Notes: generated by a model from the sequence alone, not told the origin. DNA of 16,479 bases from Pseudomonadota bacterium (GCA_029556045.1 JAKQGS010000509.1:1-16479), one strand, 5' to 3'; shown: positions 8,406-15,237, counted from the first letter of the stretch. Program-made: numbers and translations.

Positions 8406-8601
8406 AACACGCCTCCTCAGTATGGGTAGGCTGTCATTCTACCCCAGGAACCGGATTCGGTTGACCCCAAATTTCCCGGATGAATACACCCCCGGAAAAG
8501 GGCAAAACAGCATCCGAAAGTTGTTTAAAATTCCACCGTGCAATACGCTGTTATTATTAAATATACTATTAAAATATTGATCCCATGGAGAACGCCATGT
8601 T
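8406..8601. promoter_or_regulatory. Divergent intergenic region between the DUF4105 gene and rlmN
   Basis: This 196-base gap must hold promoters for both flanking genes. The block 8551-8580 is almost pure A/T and contains TATACT (8562-8567), a good -10 candidate for rlmN, with no convincing -35. TTGTTT (8521-8526) and TACGCT (8544-8549), 17 bases apart, form an alternative. On the minus strand a GGGTAG/CTACCC hairpin (8424-8429 with 8439-8444, 9-base loop) lies just before the AGGAGG of the DUF4105 gene and would be part of its leader. Confidence 0.35.
8412..8417 (-). promoter_or_regulatory. Strong ribosome binding site that decides a TTG start
   Basis: AGGAGG on the minus strand sits 6 bases before a TTG (8405-8403) and 15 before the in-frame ATG (8396-8394). 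The spacing favours the TTG, adding three residues to the signal peptide of the DUF4105 protein. A weak alternative is AAGG immediately before the ATG, which is too close to work well. Confidence 0.6.
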
Positions 8602-9762
8602 ATGAATCCCTCCTTTTTAATGCATGCATCCCGAACTTGGGGACCCATGGACAACAACACGCTTCCATCTGAAACAATCCGGCCGCACTTCCTGGGGTTT
8701 TCTCCGGCGGAGATCCTGGCGCAATTGCAGACGTGGCAGGAGCCCAAATTTCGCGGACCGCAGGTGGTCGACTGGATCTTTAAAAAGGGTGCTGTGCATC
8801 CGGATGAGATGATGAACCTACCCAAAGCCCTGCGACAAAAAATGCTGGATCATTGGGATTGGACGCTGCCATCGGTGAAAGACCAACTGCAATCGGAAGA
8901 CGGCTCCACCAAACTGCTGCTTGCGAACAGCAAAGGGCAGATCATGGAGACCGTCATCATGCGTTATGACGGTCGCACCAGCCTGTGCGTCTCCTGCCAG
9001 GTGGGCTGTAAGATGGCCTGTAGTTTTTGCCAGACGGGAAAACTGGGATTCTTTAGTCACCTGGGCACCCATGATATCCTTGCGCAATACGTGCTGGCCA
9101 ATCGCATCCTGAAGGATGAGGGGCGCCGTATCAGCCATGTGGTGTTTATGGGCATGGGAGAACCTCTCGACAACTACGATAACACGGTGAAAGCCGCCAA
9201 TCTGCTGATGGAAGAGGATGCCTATTTCCTCTCAGCCCGGCATATAACACTCTCAACCTCAGGCTTGGTTCCCCGCATTGAATCCCTGGCAAAAGATTCC
9301 CGCGCCGCATTGGCTCTGTCTCTGCATGCGGCCCGCGATGAATTGCGGTCCGAACTGATGCCCATCAATCGCAAATACCCGCTTGCACGACTCAAGGAAT
9401 CGCTGCTGTCCTATCAAAAGGCCAGCGGACGCAAGATCACCCTGGAGTACATTCTGATCAAAGACAAAAACTGTGGTCTCCGCGAGGCCAAAGAGCTGGT
9501 GAAGTTCATTCATGGACTTCGGGTCAAGGTGAACCTGATTCCCTTCAACGCCCATCCAGGATTGCCGTACCAACGTCCCAGCGATGAGGATATCCGCGCC
9601 TTCCAGAAACACCTGGCGGATCGCTCCATCCCGGCTCCGGTGCGTTATAGCAAAGGCTTGGATGTTTCTGCCGCCTGCGGTCAGCTGGCTGCTAAAGTTG
9701 CCGACACCCTGTCTCAGGCACCCCGTCGTCGCGCCATCGTCGAGGTCCAAAACAGCCTCTGA
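8602..9762 (+). CDS. rlmN: Dual-specificity 23S rRNA/tRNA adenine-C2 methyltransferase
   Basis: A radical-SAM enzyme that methylates C2 of an adenine in 23S rRNA (A2503 in E. coli numbering) and of A37 in some tRNAs. The 386 residues carry the iron-sulfur cluster cysteines C136, C140 and C143 in GCKMACSFCQTG, the GMGEPLDNYDN motif, and ALALSLHAA. The C-terminal Cys (C359 in DVSAACGQL) forms the transient protein-RNA adduct. VNLIPFNAH is also typical. A GGAG at 8587-8590 serves the first ATG at a long spacing of 11 bases. A second start at 8647 (residue 16), preceded by TTGGGGA, is equally possible and would give a more usual length. The stop is one base before the ATG of the exporter gene. 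Confidence 0.96.
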   Translation: MNPSFLMHASRTWGPMDNNTLPSETIRPHFLGFSPAEILAQLQTWQEPKFRGPQVVDWIFKKGAVHPDEMMNLPKALRQKMLDHWDWTLPSVKDQLQSEDGSTKLLLANSKGQIMETVIMRYDGRTSLCVSCQVGCKMACSFCQTGKLGFFSHLGTHDILAQYVLANRILKDEGRRISHVVFMGMGEPLDNYDNTVKAANLLMEEDAYFLSARHITLSTSGLVPRIESLAKDSRAALALSLHAARDELRSELMPINRKYPLARLKESLLSYQKASGRKITLEYILIKDKNCGLREAKELVKFIHGLRVKVNLIPFNAHPGLPYQRPSDEDIRAFQKHLADRSIPAPVRYSKGLDVSAACGQLAAKVADTLSQAPRRRAIVEVQNSL

Positions 9763-9763
9763 C

Positions 9764-11089
9764 ATGAACGCCGCATCTCCCGTACCCTCACTCAAACAGC
9801 GCGATATTTTTAAGTTCTGGTGGCCCCTGGCCTCCACCTGGATCCTCATGGCTATGGAAGGTCCTTTTGTCACCGCCATGATTTCCCGGCTGCCGGATCC
9901 CAAACACAATCTGGCGGCCTTTGGCGTCGCGTTTTCCATCGCGCTATTCATGGAAGCCCCAGTCATCATGATGATGTCCGCTTCGGTGCGGCTGGTGTTC
10001 AACCGGCAAAGCTACAATAAGTTGCGACGATTCACCTGGGGCCTGATTGCATTTGTCACCGCTCAGTTTCTGGTGGCTATTATTCCCGGGATCTACCGTG
10101 GTTGGTCCCAGGGTTTGTTAAACCTGGATCCCGCCATTCTGGAGCAAACCTATCTAGCGGTGGTGTGCCTGCTCCCCTGGCCGGGCGCTATCGGCTATCG
10201 CCGCTTTTATCAGGGCATTCTCATCAGTCAAAAACAAAGCCGAGCGGTGGCAATGGGCACCGTGGTCCGTCTTGCCACAGTGGCAGCGGTGTGTGCGGCG
10301 GGACTGCTGGGATGGTTTCCCCCATGGCATGGGGCCATGATTGGGGTGTTGGCCCTCAGTGCCGGAGTGTGCGTCGAAGCCCTGGTGGCCCGTTGGCTGG
10401 CCCGCCGGGTTCTGCCGCAGGTGATGGCCCAGGTGTCGCCGCACGACAGGGTACTGACCTATGCGGGCATCTGGACATTCTATTATCCTCTGGTGCTCAC
10501 AGGCCTGATCAGCCTCTGTGTGCAGCCCATCGTCACCCTTGCCATGGGGTGGGCACCGTCGCCGCTGGAATCCCTGGCGGTGATCCCGGTGGTGAATGCC
10601 ATCGTGTTTTTCTTCCGGGCCGTTCCCCTGTCCTATCAGGATGTGATGCTATCCCTCCTGGGACCGCAGCGGGAGCAGTGGTTTCCCCTCCGTCGTTTTG
10701 CGATGCGCCTGGCCATGGCGTTAACACTGGTCTTTGGGGTCCTGATGTTCACCCCGTTTCTGGATAAATTGTTGCTTGGCTTTTATGACCTGTCGCCGGA
10801 TCTGGCATCGTTTGCGGAGTTGCCCTTACGCCTGATGTTTCTGATGCCGATACTTGGCACCCTCCTAGCTTGGGAGCGTTCGGTGCTGATACACCAGAGT
10901 CGCACCAAACTGCTGACGGTGGCCTCTCTGGTGGAAATCACCGCCATCATCGCCATTCTCGTCACCTTGATCGCTTGGGGGTTAACCAGTGGTGTCGTGG
11001 CGGCAGCCCTTGCCCTAGTGGGGGGAAGAATGGCGGCCACCCTGTACCTGCGGTCCCATGTCAAATCGCATGCGCCCGGAAATTCTTGA
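9764..11089 (+). CDS. MOP-superfamily membrane exporter, ANKH/MATE-like
   Basis: A 441-residue, very hydrophobic inner-membrane protein with roughly twelve membrane segments. The open frame extends upstream into rlmN, but the ATG at 9764, one base after the rlmN stop, gives a natural N-terminus (MNAASPVPSLKQRDIFKFWW) and implies translational coupling. Internal repeats of the FWWPL / FYYPL type occur near the start of each half (about residues 14-19 and 240-245), as expected of the two-bundle MOP fold. The C-terminal half, with MALTLVFGVLMFTPFLDK and AELPLRLMFLMPILGTLLAW, resembles from memory the animal progressive ankylosis protein ANKH more than classical drug-sodium MATE pumps. Animal ANKH exports ATP and citrate; the substrate here is unknown. 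A general MATE/MurJ-like flippase is the alternative. Confidence 0.7.
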   Translation: MNAASPVPSLKQRDIFKFWWPLASTWILMAMEGPFVTAMISRLPDPKHNLAAFGVAFSIALFMEAPVIMMMSASVRLVFNRQSYNKLRRFTWGLIAFVTAQFLVAIIPGIYRGWSQGLLNLDPAILEQTYLAVVCLLPWPGAIGYRRFYQGILISQKQSRAVAMGTVVRLATVAAVCAAGLLGWFPPWHGAMIGVLALSAGVCVEALVARWLARRVLPQVMAQVSPHDRVLTYAGIWTFYYPLVLTGLISLCVQPIVTLAMGWAPSPLESLAVIPVVNAIVFFFRAVPLSYQDVMLSLLGPQREQWFPLRRFAMRLAMALTLVFGVLMFTPFLDKLLLGFYDLSPDLASFAELPLRLMFLMPILGTLLAWERSVLIHQSRTKLLTVASLVEITAIIAILVTLIAWGLTSGVVAAALALVGGRMAATLYLRSHVKSHAPGNS

Positions 11090-11285
11090 TTTTGCTCGAT
11101 GCGGGAATTTCTTCGGTGTCGGAGACTGTCAGATTTGAAGTCACTTTGACTTAAAGGAAACCGTTTTGAATGAATCAATTTCCGCCATTTTTTAGGGTTT
11201 TATCTGGATAACACCGAACAGAGGGAATTTTAATTTATTAGTAGGACTATGCTTAGGATGAAGAAGGATCGCGAACTTTTCAGAC
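11090..11285. other. Intergenic region between the exporter gene and the AbiE pair
   Basis: No gene is supported in this AT-richer stretch between two convergent units. A short stem AAGTCA/TGACTT (11138-11143 with 11147-11152) extends by two pairs beyond a mismatch but lacks a following T-run, so I do not call it a terminator. The fall in G+C marks the left edge of the accessory patch. Confidence 0.4.
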
Positions 11286-11885
11286 CTAAAACCTCATTAA
11301 AAGCTTTTCGACCATGTTCCGACGGGAGACTGATTCAATACGCTCTGCAAATTTTAACGCAGCCTTCATGCGAAAGGTCGCAGGTAACTCCAATTCCGGC
11401 AGTGAGCGAAACGTCCGGGAGCGGGTTGGACGAAAGTATAAGAAATCCACCAAGGATTTCTCCGGTGTGGCCATTTGAGCCGGCCCCCCGGCTAATGGCT
11501 CATAACCACAAAAAAAATGAGGTGCAACCTGATGCATGGAAAACGTGCTAACAGCAGTCTTTATGATTCTTGTTTTTGCGGTTGAAACCAGATGAATCGT
11601 CGATGGTATCTGTTCAATCATTCCATGATGAAATAGCGCAGTTTGTAGCGAAATATAACTTGGAGAGGGATCCGAAATATAAGGATGGAGGTTCCAGGGA
11701 TGGGCTTTTTTATCGAGTAACCAAAGACCCCTCTGGAGTCGAACAATATGCCCACTCGCCATCAATCGGGCCAACATTGTACTGGCCACCGCAGGCGCAA
11801 CGCCCCAATTCGCCGCTGCGTCATTCGTTCTGACCACGAGCGCCGGGATAGTTTGTAGCTTGGCCAGCGCAGCGATCAGGCTCAT
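11286..11885 (-). CDS. AbiEi-type antitoxin / transcriptional regulator
   Basis: Antitoxin of an AbiE-type (type IV) toxin-antitoxin system. Family members repress their operon through an N-terminal winged helix and neutralise the nucleotidyltransferase toxin without stable binding. The 199 residues show an N-terminal winged-helix region (about 1-58, with APAVASTMLARLMASGHI and a wing LQRGLWLLD). The AbiEi core follows, with HPYISDPSPSYISLQTALFHHG, IPSTIHLVSTAK and the diagnostic ATPEKSLVDFLYF. The ATG overlaps the stop of the upstream toxin gene by four bases (11885-11882). In the classical abiE layout this gene comes first; here it is second. Base composition is more AT-rich than in the flanking core genes, fitting acquisition. 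Confidence 0.82.
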   Translation of the reverse strand: MSLIAALAKLQTIPALVVRTNDAAANWGVAPAVASTMLARLMASGHIVRLQRGLWLLDKKAHPWNLHPYISDPSPSYISLQTALFHHGMIEQIPSTIHLVSTAKTRIIKTAVSTFSMHQVAPHFFCGYEPLAGGPAQMATPEKSLVDFLYFRPTRSRTFRSLPELELPATFRMKAALKFAERIESVSRRNMVEKLLMRF

Positions 11886-12628
11886 TTTCCGAGTTCCTCA
11901 AGGTGACGAATAACTCGTAATTGCATCGCATTCCAGACTTCTCGGGAGTCGTAATATGCTCGAATGTCCTCGGCCAAAAACTCAACCACTTGATTGCGAA
12001 ACTGGTCAAAGTCGATACTCATAGCGCATTCAATAGCTTGCTCCAAGACAGATGACGGGACTTTGTTTTGAACGTCTTGGCATCGAGAAAAAAGCAAATC
12101 AAGGTCAAATACATCACGAGCCTGAGTTTCCGGGCGCCCCGCTAAGGCCTCAATTTTTTGCTCGATGGCAAAAGTTGCGCTGTAATGCGACACAAAAGTT
12201 GGCGTCAATCGATATTCTGACAGAAGAATCGGATCAATCGACTCAAAGATGATTCCTTCGCGCTGAATTCCTCGGCGAGAAAACTCAATCTTCGATGGCA
12301 CGGTAATGCCAGCGAATTGCAGCGAAACTTTCCATCGCTGTACGGTGTCGGTTTGCTTGGGGGCAGAATGGGAAATAATGGAGATTTTTCGGCTGGCAAG
12401 AATGACCCTTAGATTCGTACTATCAAGAGTCTTCTCAACTCTTTTACGTAAGGTCTCGCGGGCGATGGTATCGACATCAAAATCGATATCTTCGGAATAG
12501 CGGTTACTCCCCAAAAAAAAGCGTAGATTGCACCCGCCCTTCATTACGATGAGAGACTTATCCTGTGTCGTCAAAAGTAGGCGACAAAAGGTTATATGAA
12601 AAAACTCAATTTCTTGGCGAAGATCCAT
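11882..12628 (-). CDS. AbiEii-type nucleotidyltransferase toxin
   Basis: Toxin partner of the AbiEi-like gene. AbiEii/MenT-type enzymes transfer nucleotides, in characterised cases to tRNA 3' ends, and arrest growth or abort phage infection. The 248 residues hold the polymerase-beta-like motif KGGCNLR (G31, G32) followed by SEDIDFDV with metal-binding D47 and D49. The later motif EQKIEALAGR...ARDVFDL carries K158, R165, R171, D172 and D175, characteristic of AbiEii. GGAGGA, about ten bases before the ATG, is the ribosome binding site and lies partly in an inverted repeat arm. The start MDLRQEIEFFH is at 12628. All expected catalytic residues are visible, so the toxin looks intact. Confidence 0.85.
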   Translation of the reverse strand: MDLRQEIEFFHITFCRLLLTTQDKSLIVMKGGCNLRFFLGSNRYSEDIDFDVDTIARETLRKRVEKTLDSTNLRVILASRKISIISHSAPKQTDTVQRWKVSLQFAGITVPSKIEFSRRGIQREGIIFESIDPILLSEYRLTPTFVSHYSATFAIEQKIEALAGRPETQARDVFDLDLLFSRCQDVQNKVPSSVLEQAIECAMSIDFDQFRNQVVEFLAEDIRAYYDSREVWNAMQLRVIRHLEELGK

Positions 12629-12634
12629 AATTCA

Positions 12635-12678
12635 ATATTCCTCCGAATCAACAAATAAGTCAATTCAAAGGAATATTA
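12635..12678 (-). promoter_or_regulatory. 9-bp perfect inverted repeat before the AbiE toxin gene
   Basis: AATATTCCT (12635-12643) and AGGAATATT (12670-12678) are perfect complements separated by 26 bases, directly upstream of the toxin ATG at 12628. On the minus-strand transcript the downstream arm contains part of the toxin's Shine-Dalgarno GGAGGA. The repeat could therefore be a DNA operator for the AbiEi winged helix, since AbiEi proteins bind inverted repeats at their promoter. It could also be an RNA stem that masks the ribosome binding site. The arms are seen directly; both roles are inference. An 8-bp direct repeat AGATATCA (12679-12686 and 12708-12715) starts where the upstream arm ends. 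Confidence 0.5.
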
Positions 12679-12903
12679 GATATCAATTTAAAGACAAAAT
12701 ATAGCGAGATATCAGCCTATTACTAAAACTTTCCTTAACGACGCCTTAATATTAATCAACATATCAAGGGGACCCTTGCCCTTTTGGCACATGGCTGCCC
12801 CTACTCTGGTGACTAGAAAAATTTTACATCTGTTATTCCAATAAAATAAGCAAGTTAAGAGCAACAACCCAGCCGATTCCAAAATATTATATTTAACTTT
12901 TTA

Positions 12904-12913
12904 GTTAATTAAC
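12904..12913. promoter_or_regulatory. Palindrome and -10-like boxes before the ArsR-type gene
   Basis: GTTAATTAAC is a perfect 10-bp palindrome 13 bases before the ArsR-type ATG. It lies just downstream of two overlapping -10 candidates, TATTAT (12885-12890) and TATATT (12888-12893). A repressor bound here would cover the expected transcription start, so it is a plausible autoregulatory operator. No good -35 is visible. The rest of the 298-base gap 12629-12926 contains no gene; CAAGGG/CCCTTG (12766-12779) is a further short dyad. Confidence 0.3.
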
Positions 12914-12926
12914 CGATAAGTAAAAT

Positions 12927-13295
12927 ATGATGGATAATTTGAGCCTCACATTTCAAGCCCTAGCAGACCCGACACGACGGGCGATCCTGGCACGTCTCGC
13001 CCATGGAGATGCGAATGTATCCGAGCTGGCTGAACCGTTCTTAAAGGACATGAGCCTGCCGGCGGTTACCAAACATTTGAAGGTGTTGGAAAGAGCTGGC
13101 CTAATTACCAAGACCCGTGATGCGCAGTGGCGTCCATGCAAACTGAACGGAGAGCCCCTCAAGGACGTTGTTCATTGGATGGAACAGTATCGCACATTTT
13201 GGGAAGAGAGTTTCGACCGGCTGGAAGAATATCTAAAAACAGTCACACAAAACCAAAAAGGGAAAAAAAATGCACACAAGAAATCAACCAAATGA
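12927..13295 (+). CDS. ArsR-family (SdpR-like) winged-helix repressor
   Basis: A 122-residue DNA-binding regulator. Residues about 5-85 form the winged helix: LTFQALADPTRRAILARL, then LPAVTKHLKVLERAGLI with the recognition helix at about 43-56. The C-terminal WMEQYRTFWEESFDRLEEYL is characteristic of the metal-independent ArsR members that accompany AHSA1/SRPBCC genes. The metal-binding CxC motif of ArsR/SmtB is absent. Two ATGs occur in tandem (12927, 12930) with only a weak ribosome binding site, so the start is certain only to within one codon. The last 26 bases overlap the next gene, indicating a two-gene operon. The tail is very Lys-rich (residues about 110-122). Confidence 0.88.
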   Translation: MMDNLSLTFQALADPTRRAILARLAHGDANVSELAEPFLKDMSLPAVTKHLKVLERAGLITKTRDAQWRPCKLNGEPLKDVVHWMEQYRTFWEESFDRLEEYLKTVTQNQKGKKNAHKKSTK

Positions 13296-14253
13296 ATTGG
13301 TCCTCACTCGACTCCTCGATGCTTCCGTCAAAGACGTTTGGAACGCCTGGGTTGAACCCGACCAGGTGGCTCAATGGTGGGGTCCCCGTGGGTTCACCAT
13401 TACAACCGTGAGCAAGGACGTCCGAACCGGAGGCACCTGGAAATATACGATGCATGGCCCGGACGGCACGGACTATCCAAACTTCACCACGTACCTGGAA
13501 GTCGATCCCTATTCCCGCCTTGTCTACGACCATGGTGGCACCGAAACCACGCCTCCGATGTTCCGGGTGACCGTGCTATTTACCGAAATGAACGGCAAAA
13601 CAAAAATGGAAATGACCATGGCCTTTTCCTCTGCCACGGCAGCCGAAGAAGCTAAAAAGTTCATCAAAAAAGCAAGCGGGGAATCCACCTGGGATCGTCT
13701 GGCGGAGTACCTGGTGGCAAAATCTGGTAAGGAGGTGTTTATCATCAATCGCACGTTTGATGCACCCCTGGCCACGATGTTTGAAATGTGGACCAATCCC
13801 GTCCACATAGCAAAATGGACGCCTCCCACTGGTTTTGAAATGTCATTCATCAGGTCCGAAGTAAAGCCCGGCGGCAGTAACTTTTACAGCATGTTCAACC
13901 AAAATATGAAAATGTACGGGAAATCCCGCTACCTTGAAATCAGAAGGCCGGACCGCATTGTCTATACCCAACAATTTTGTGATGAAAATGAAAATATCTC
14001 ACGACACCCCGCAGCACCCACTTGGCCCGAAACCATGCTGACCACCATTTCGTTAGCCGAAGAAGGCCCGCAAAAAACCCGGGTGACCGTGACCTGGGAG
14101 CCATTTGGGGACGTAACACCAGAGGAGCTCAAAGTCTTTATTACGGCACGCTCCGGCATGACGGGAGGCTGGACTGGATCATTTGACAAGCTGGAGGGAT
14201 ACTTAAAATCTCATGAGTCAAGTAGGTCTGCCGGCAGACCTCCGATCGCATGA
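13270..14253 (+). CDS. Tandem AHSA1/SRPBCC-domain protein (two fused domains)
   Basis: A 327-residue soluble protein containing two copies of the AHSA1 (activator of Hsp90 ATPase homologue 1-like) START fold, a hydrophobic-ligand-binding module. Domain 1 covers about 8-149 (TRLLDASVKDVWNAWVEPD, AQWWGPRGF, ending STWDRLAEYL). Domain 2 covers about 156-313 (INRTFDAPLATMFEMWTNP, AKWTPPTGFEM, ending FDKLEGYL). Bacterial AHSA1 proteins usually have one domain of 140-160 residues. The start is supported by AAGGGA (13259-13264) and overlaps the ArsR-type gene, its likely regulator. A strong Shine-Dalgarno-like sequence lies at the domain join. The last eleven residues (SSRSAGRPPIA) are largely encoded by a perfect palindrome. 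Ligand and cellular role are unknown. Confidence 0.85.
   Translation: MHTRNQPNELVLTRLLDASVKDVWNAWVEPDQVAQWWGPRGFTITTVSKDVRTGGTWKYTMHGPDGTDYPNFTTYLEVDPYSRLVYDHGGTETTPPMFRVTVLFTEMNGKTKMEMTMAFSSATAAEEAKKFIKKASGESTWDRLAEYLVAKSGKEVFIINRTFDAPLATMFEMWTNPVHIAKWTPPTGFEMSFIRSEVKPGGSNFYSMFNQNMKMYGKSRYLEIRRPDRIVYTQQFCDENENISRHPAAPTWPETMLTTISLAEEGPQKTRVTVTWEPFGDVTPEELKVFITARSGMTGGWTGSFDKLEGYLKSHESSRSAGRPPIA
13728..13737 (+). promoter_or_regulatory. Internal Shine-Dalgarno sequence at the AHSA1 domain join
   Basis: TAAGGAGGTG is a near-complete complement of the 16S rRNA 3' end. It lies in frame as the codons for K154, E155 and V156, between the two AHSA1 domains. Two ATC codons at 13741 and 13744 sit 5 and 8 bases after AGGAGG, where a start codon would be expected, and domain 2 begins there (INRTFDAP). 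This looks like a relic of a separate second gene, or an internal start at a rare codon. Confidence 0.45.
14224..14241. repeat. 18-bp perfect palindrome at the end of the AHSA1 gene
   Basis: AGGTCTGCC is followed at once by its complement GGCAGACCT. As RNA it folds into a 7-bp stem with a CCGG loop. It lies inside the final codons of the AHSA1 fusion gene, 12 bases before the stop. No T-run follows, so it is not a standard intrinsic terminator. It could be a dispersed palindromic element that landed at the gene end, or a 3' stabilising hairpin. No second copy was noticed in the window. Confidence 0.55.
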
Positions 14254-14343
14254 TAGATCAGCGGAGTGAGTTTTAAAAACCATCGGTGTAAAAAATGCGG
14301 TATCTTATCTACTATTCAGAACCGTTTTGGGAGGGACTGATCG

Positions 14344-15237
14344 ATGCTTAGGCTTACCCCGTTCTTGCTGCTATTTTTAATCGCGGCTTGTAAACGTCAG
14401 ACTCCAACCCTAAATACCAAAAGAGTGGGGGATGCCTCTCAAACGCAAAGTACATCGACAGATAAAATCGGCTTATCCCAGGTCGAAAAAACGCTGCTCG
14501 CCGAAATTCTCACGCGTATCCAGGTCCCGGATAATTTTGTCAACGGACGCCACTCCTATACCGCTGACATCCATAGCCCAACCAGTTCGACAGAATGGCG
14601 TGCGAATAACGGGGCTCAGTTCTTTCCACTCATTGATACAGAAATAAGTGGAATCATGGCTCTCTTTCAGGCGCACAAATTGCCGACGCAAAATTCTGCT
14701 TATCGGTTTCGCAGCAGTTATGGAACTTTGGGTGAATCCCCTCGTTGGGAAGTTTCCGAAGTTTCGGGACTCAACCCCTCACCGTCCCAAGGCTCCGCGA
14801 CAGCATCCAACGCTCGGACCCTGGCAGAAAACGCCGACATTGGGCAGGTGAACCTTTCAAATGGCGCTGTTGAAACTTTGCAGGGTTATGTTGGTATGAA
14901 GTACCTCGCGAAACCGGAATACATGAATACGGTTTTAAGTGGCACCGGATCTTTCCTGACCGCTCTCAATAGTGGGACATTTCGATCTGAAGCGGATCAG
15001 ATTTTTAGTCGCATCGATGCCATCGCGACCCAGACCAAAATCACTAGCGGAAAAATTCTTGAAGGTTCCACCGTGACCGTGACGAAGGGGAGTGTGGAAG
15101 CGACCCTTCTGATCCAATTTCCTGCGGATAACCTGCCAGCGACGGATCCTAATCGGGTATTAAATTCCGTGACGCTCAAATTGGGAACGGACGGCTCCGT
15201 CCTAAATGCTACCCCTGCCCCTCCTCCGCCCCAATAA
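14344..15237 (+). CDS. Hypothetical lipoprotein
   Basis: A 297-residue protein with a type II signal peptide: a short basic start, the hydrophobic run FLLLFLIAAC, and lipobox IAAC with lipidated C16. Lys at position +2 predicts transport to the outer membrane if Lol rules of Enterobacteria apply. The mature part opens with a Ser/Thr/Gln-rich linker (about 17-42), then a helical stretch (about 44-60). A mixed region follows, and the last 50 or so residues carry short beta-like repeats (STVTVTKGSVEATLLIQF) before a proline tail PAPPPPQ. I recognise no family. GGGAGGGA ends about eight bases before the ATG, a good ribosome binding site. It stands alone, with 90 bases before it and 246 after. Confidence 0.8.
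   Translation: MLRLTPFLLLFLIAACKRQTPTLNTKRVGDASQTQSTSTDKIGLSQVEKTLLAEILTRIQVPDNFVNGRHSYTADIHSPTSSTEWRANNGAQFFPLIDTEISGIMALFQAHKLPTQNSAYRFRSSYGTLGESPRWEVSEVSGLNPSPSQGSATASNARTLAENADIGQVNLSNGAVETLQGYVGMKYLAKPEYMNTVLSGTGSFLTALNSGTFRSEADQIFSRIDAIATQTKITSGKILEGSTVTVTKGSVEATLLIQFPADNLPATDPNRVLNSVTLKLGTDGSVLNATPAPPPPQ

Noticed and set aside
9584..9763. Upstream extension of the exporter frame into rlmN
   Set aside because: These 60 codons overlap the conserved C-terminus of rlmN in another frame and give no membrane-protein-like sequence; the ATG at 9764 is the natural start.
11570..11833. Plus-strand open frame of 87 codons inside the AbiEi region
   Set aside because: It lies entirely antisense to the AbiEi-like gene, which has family motifs along its whole length; no ribosome binding site or known family supports it.
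12784..12799. Sigma54-like promoter TTGGCAC...TGCC in the gap before the ArsR-type gene
   Set aside because: The GG and GC elements are separated by 9 bases instead of the required 10, and no ArsR-type gene is expected to need sigma54.
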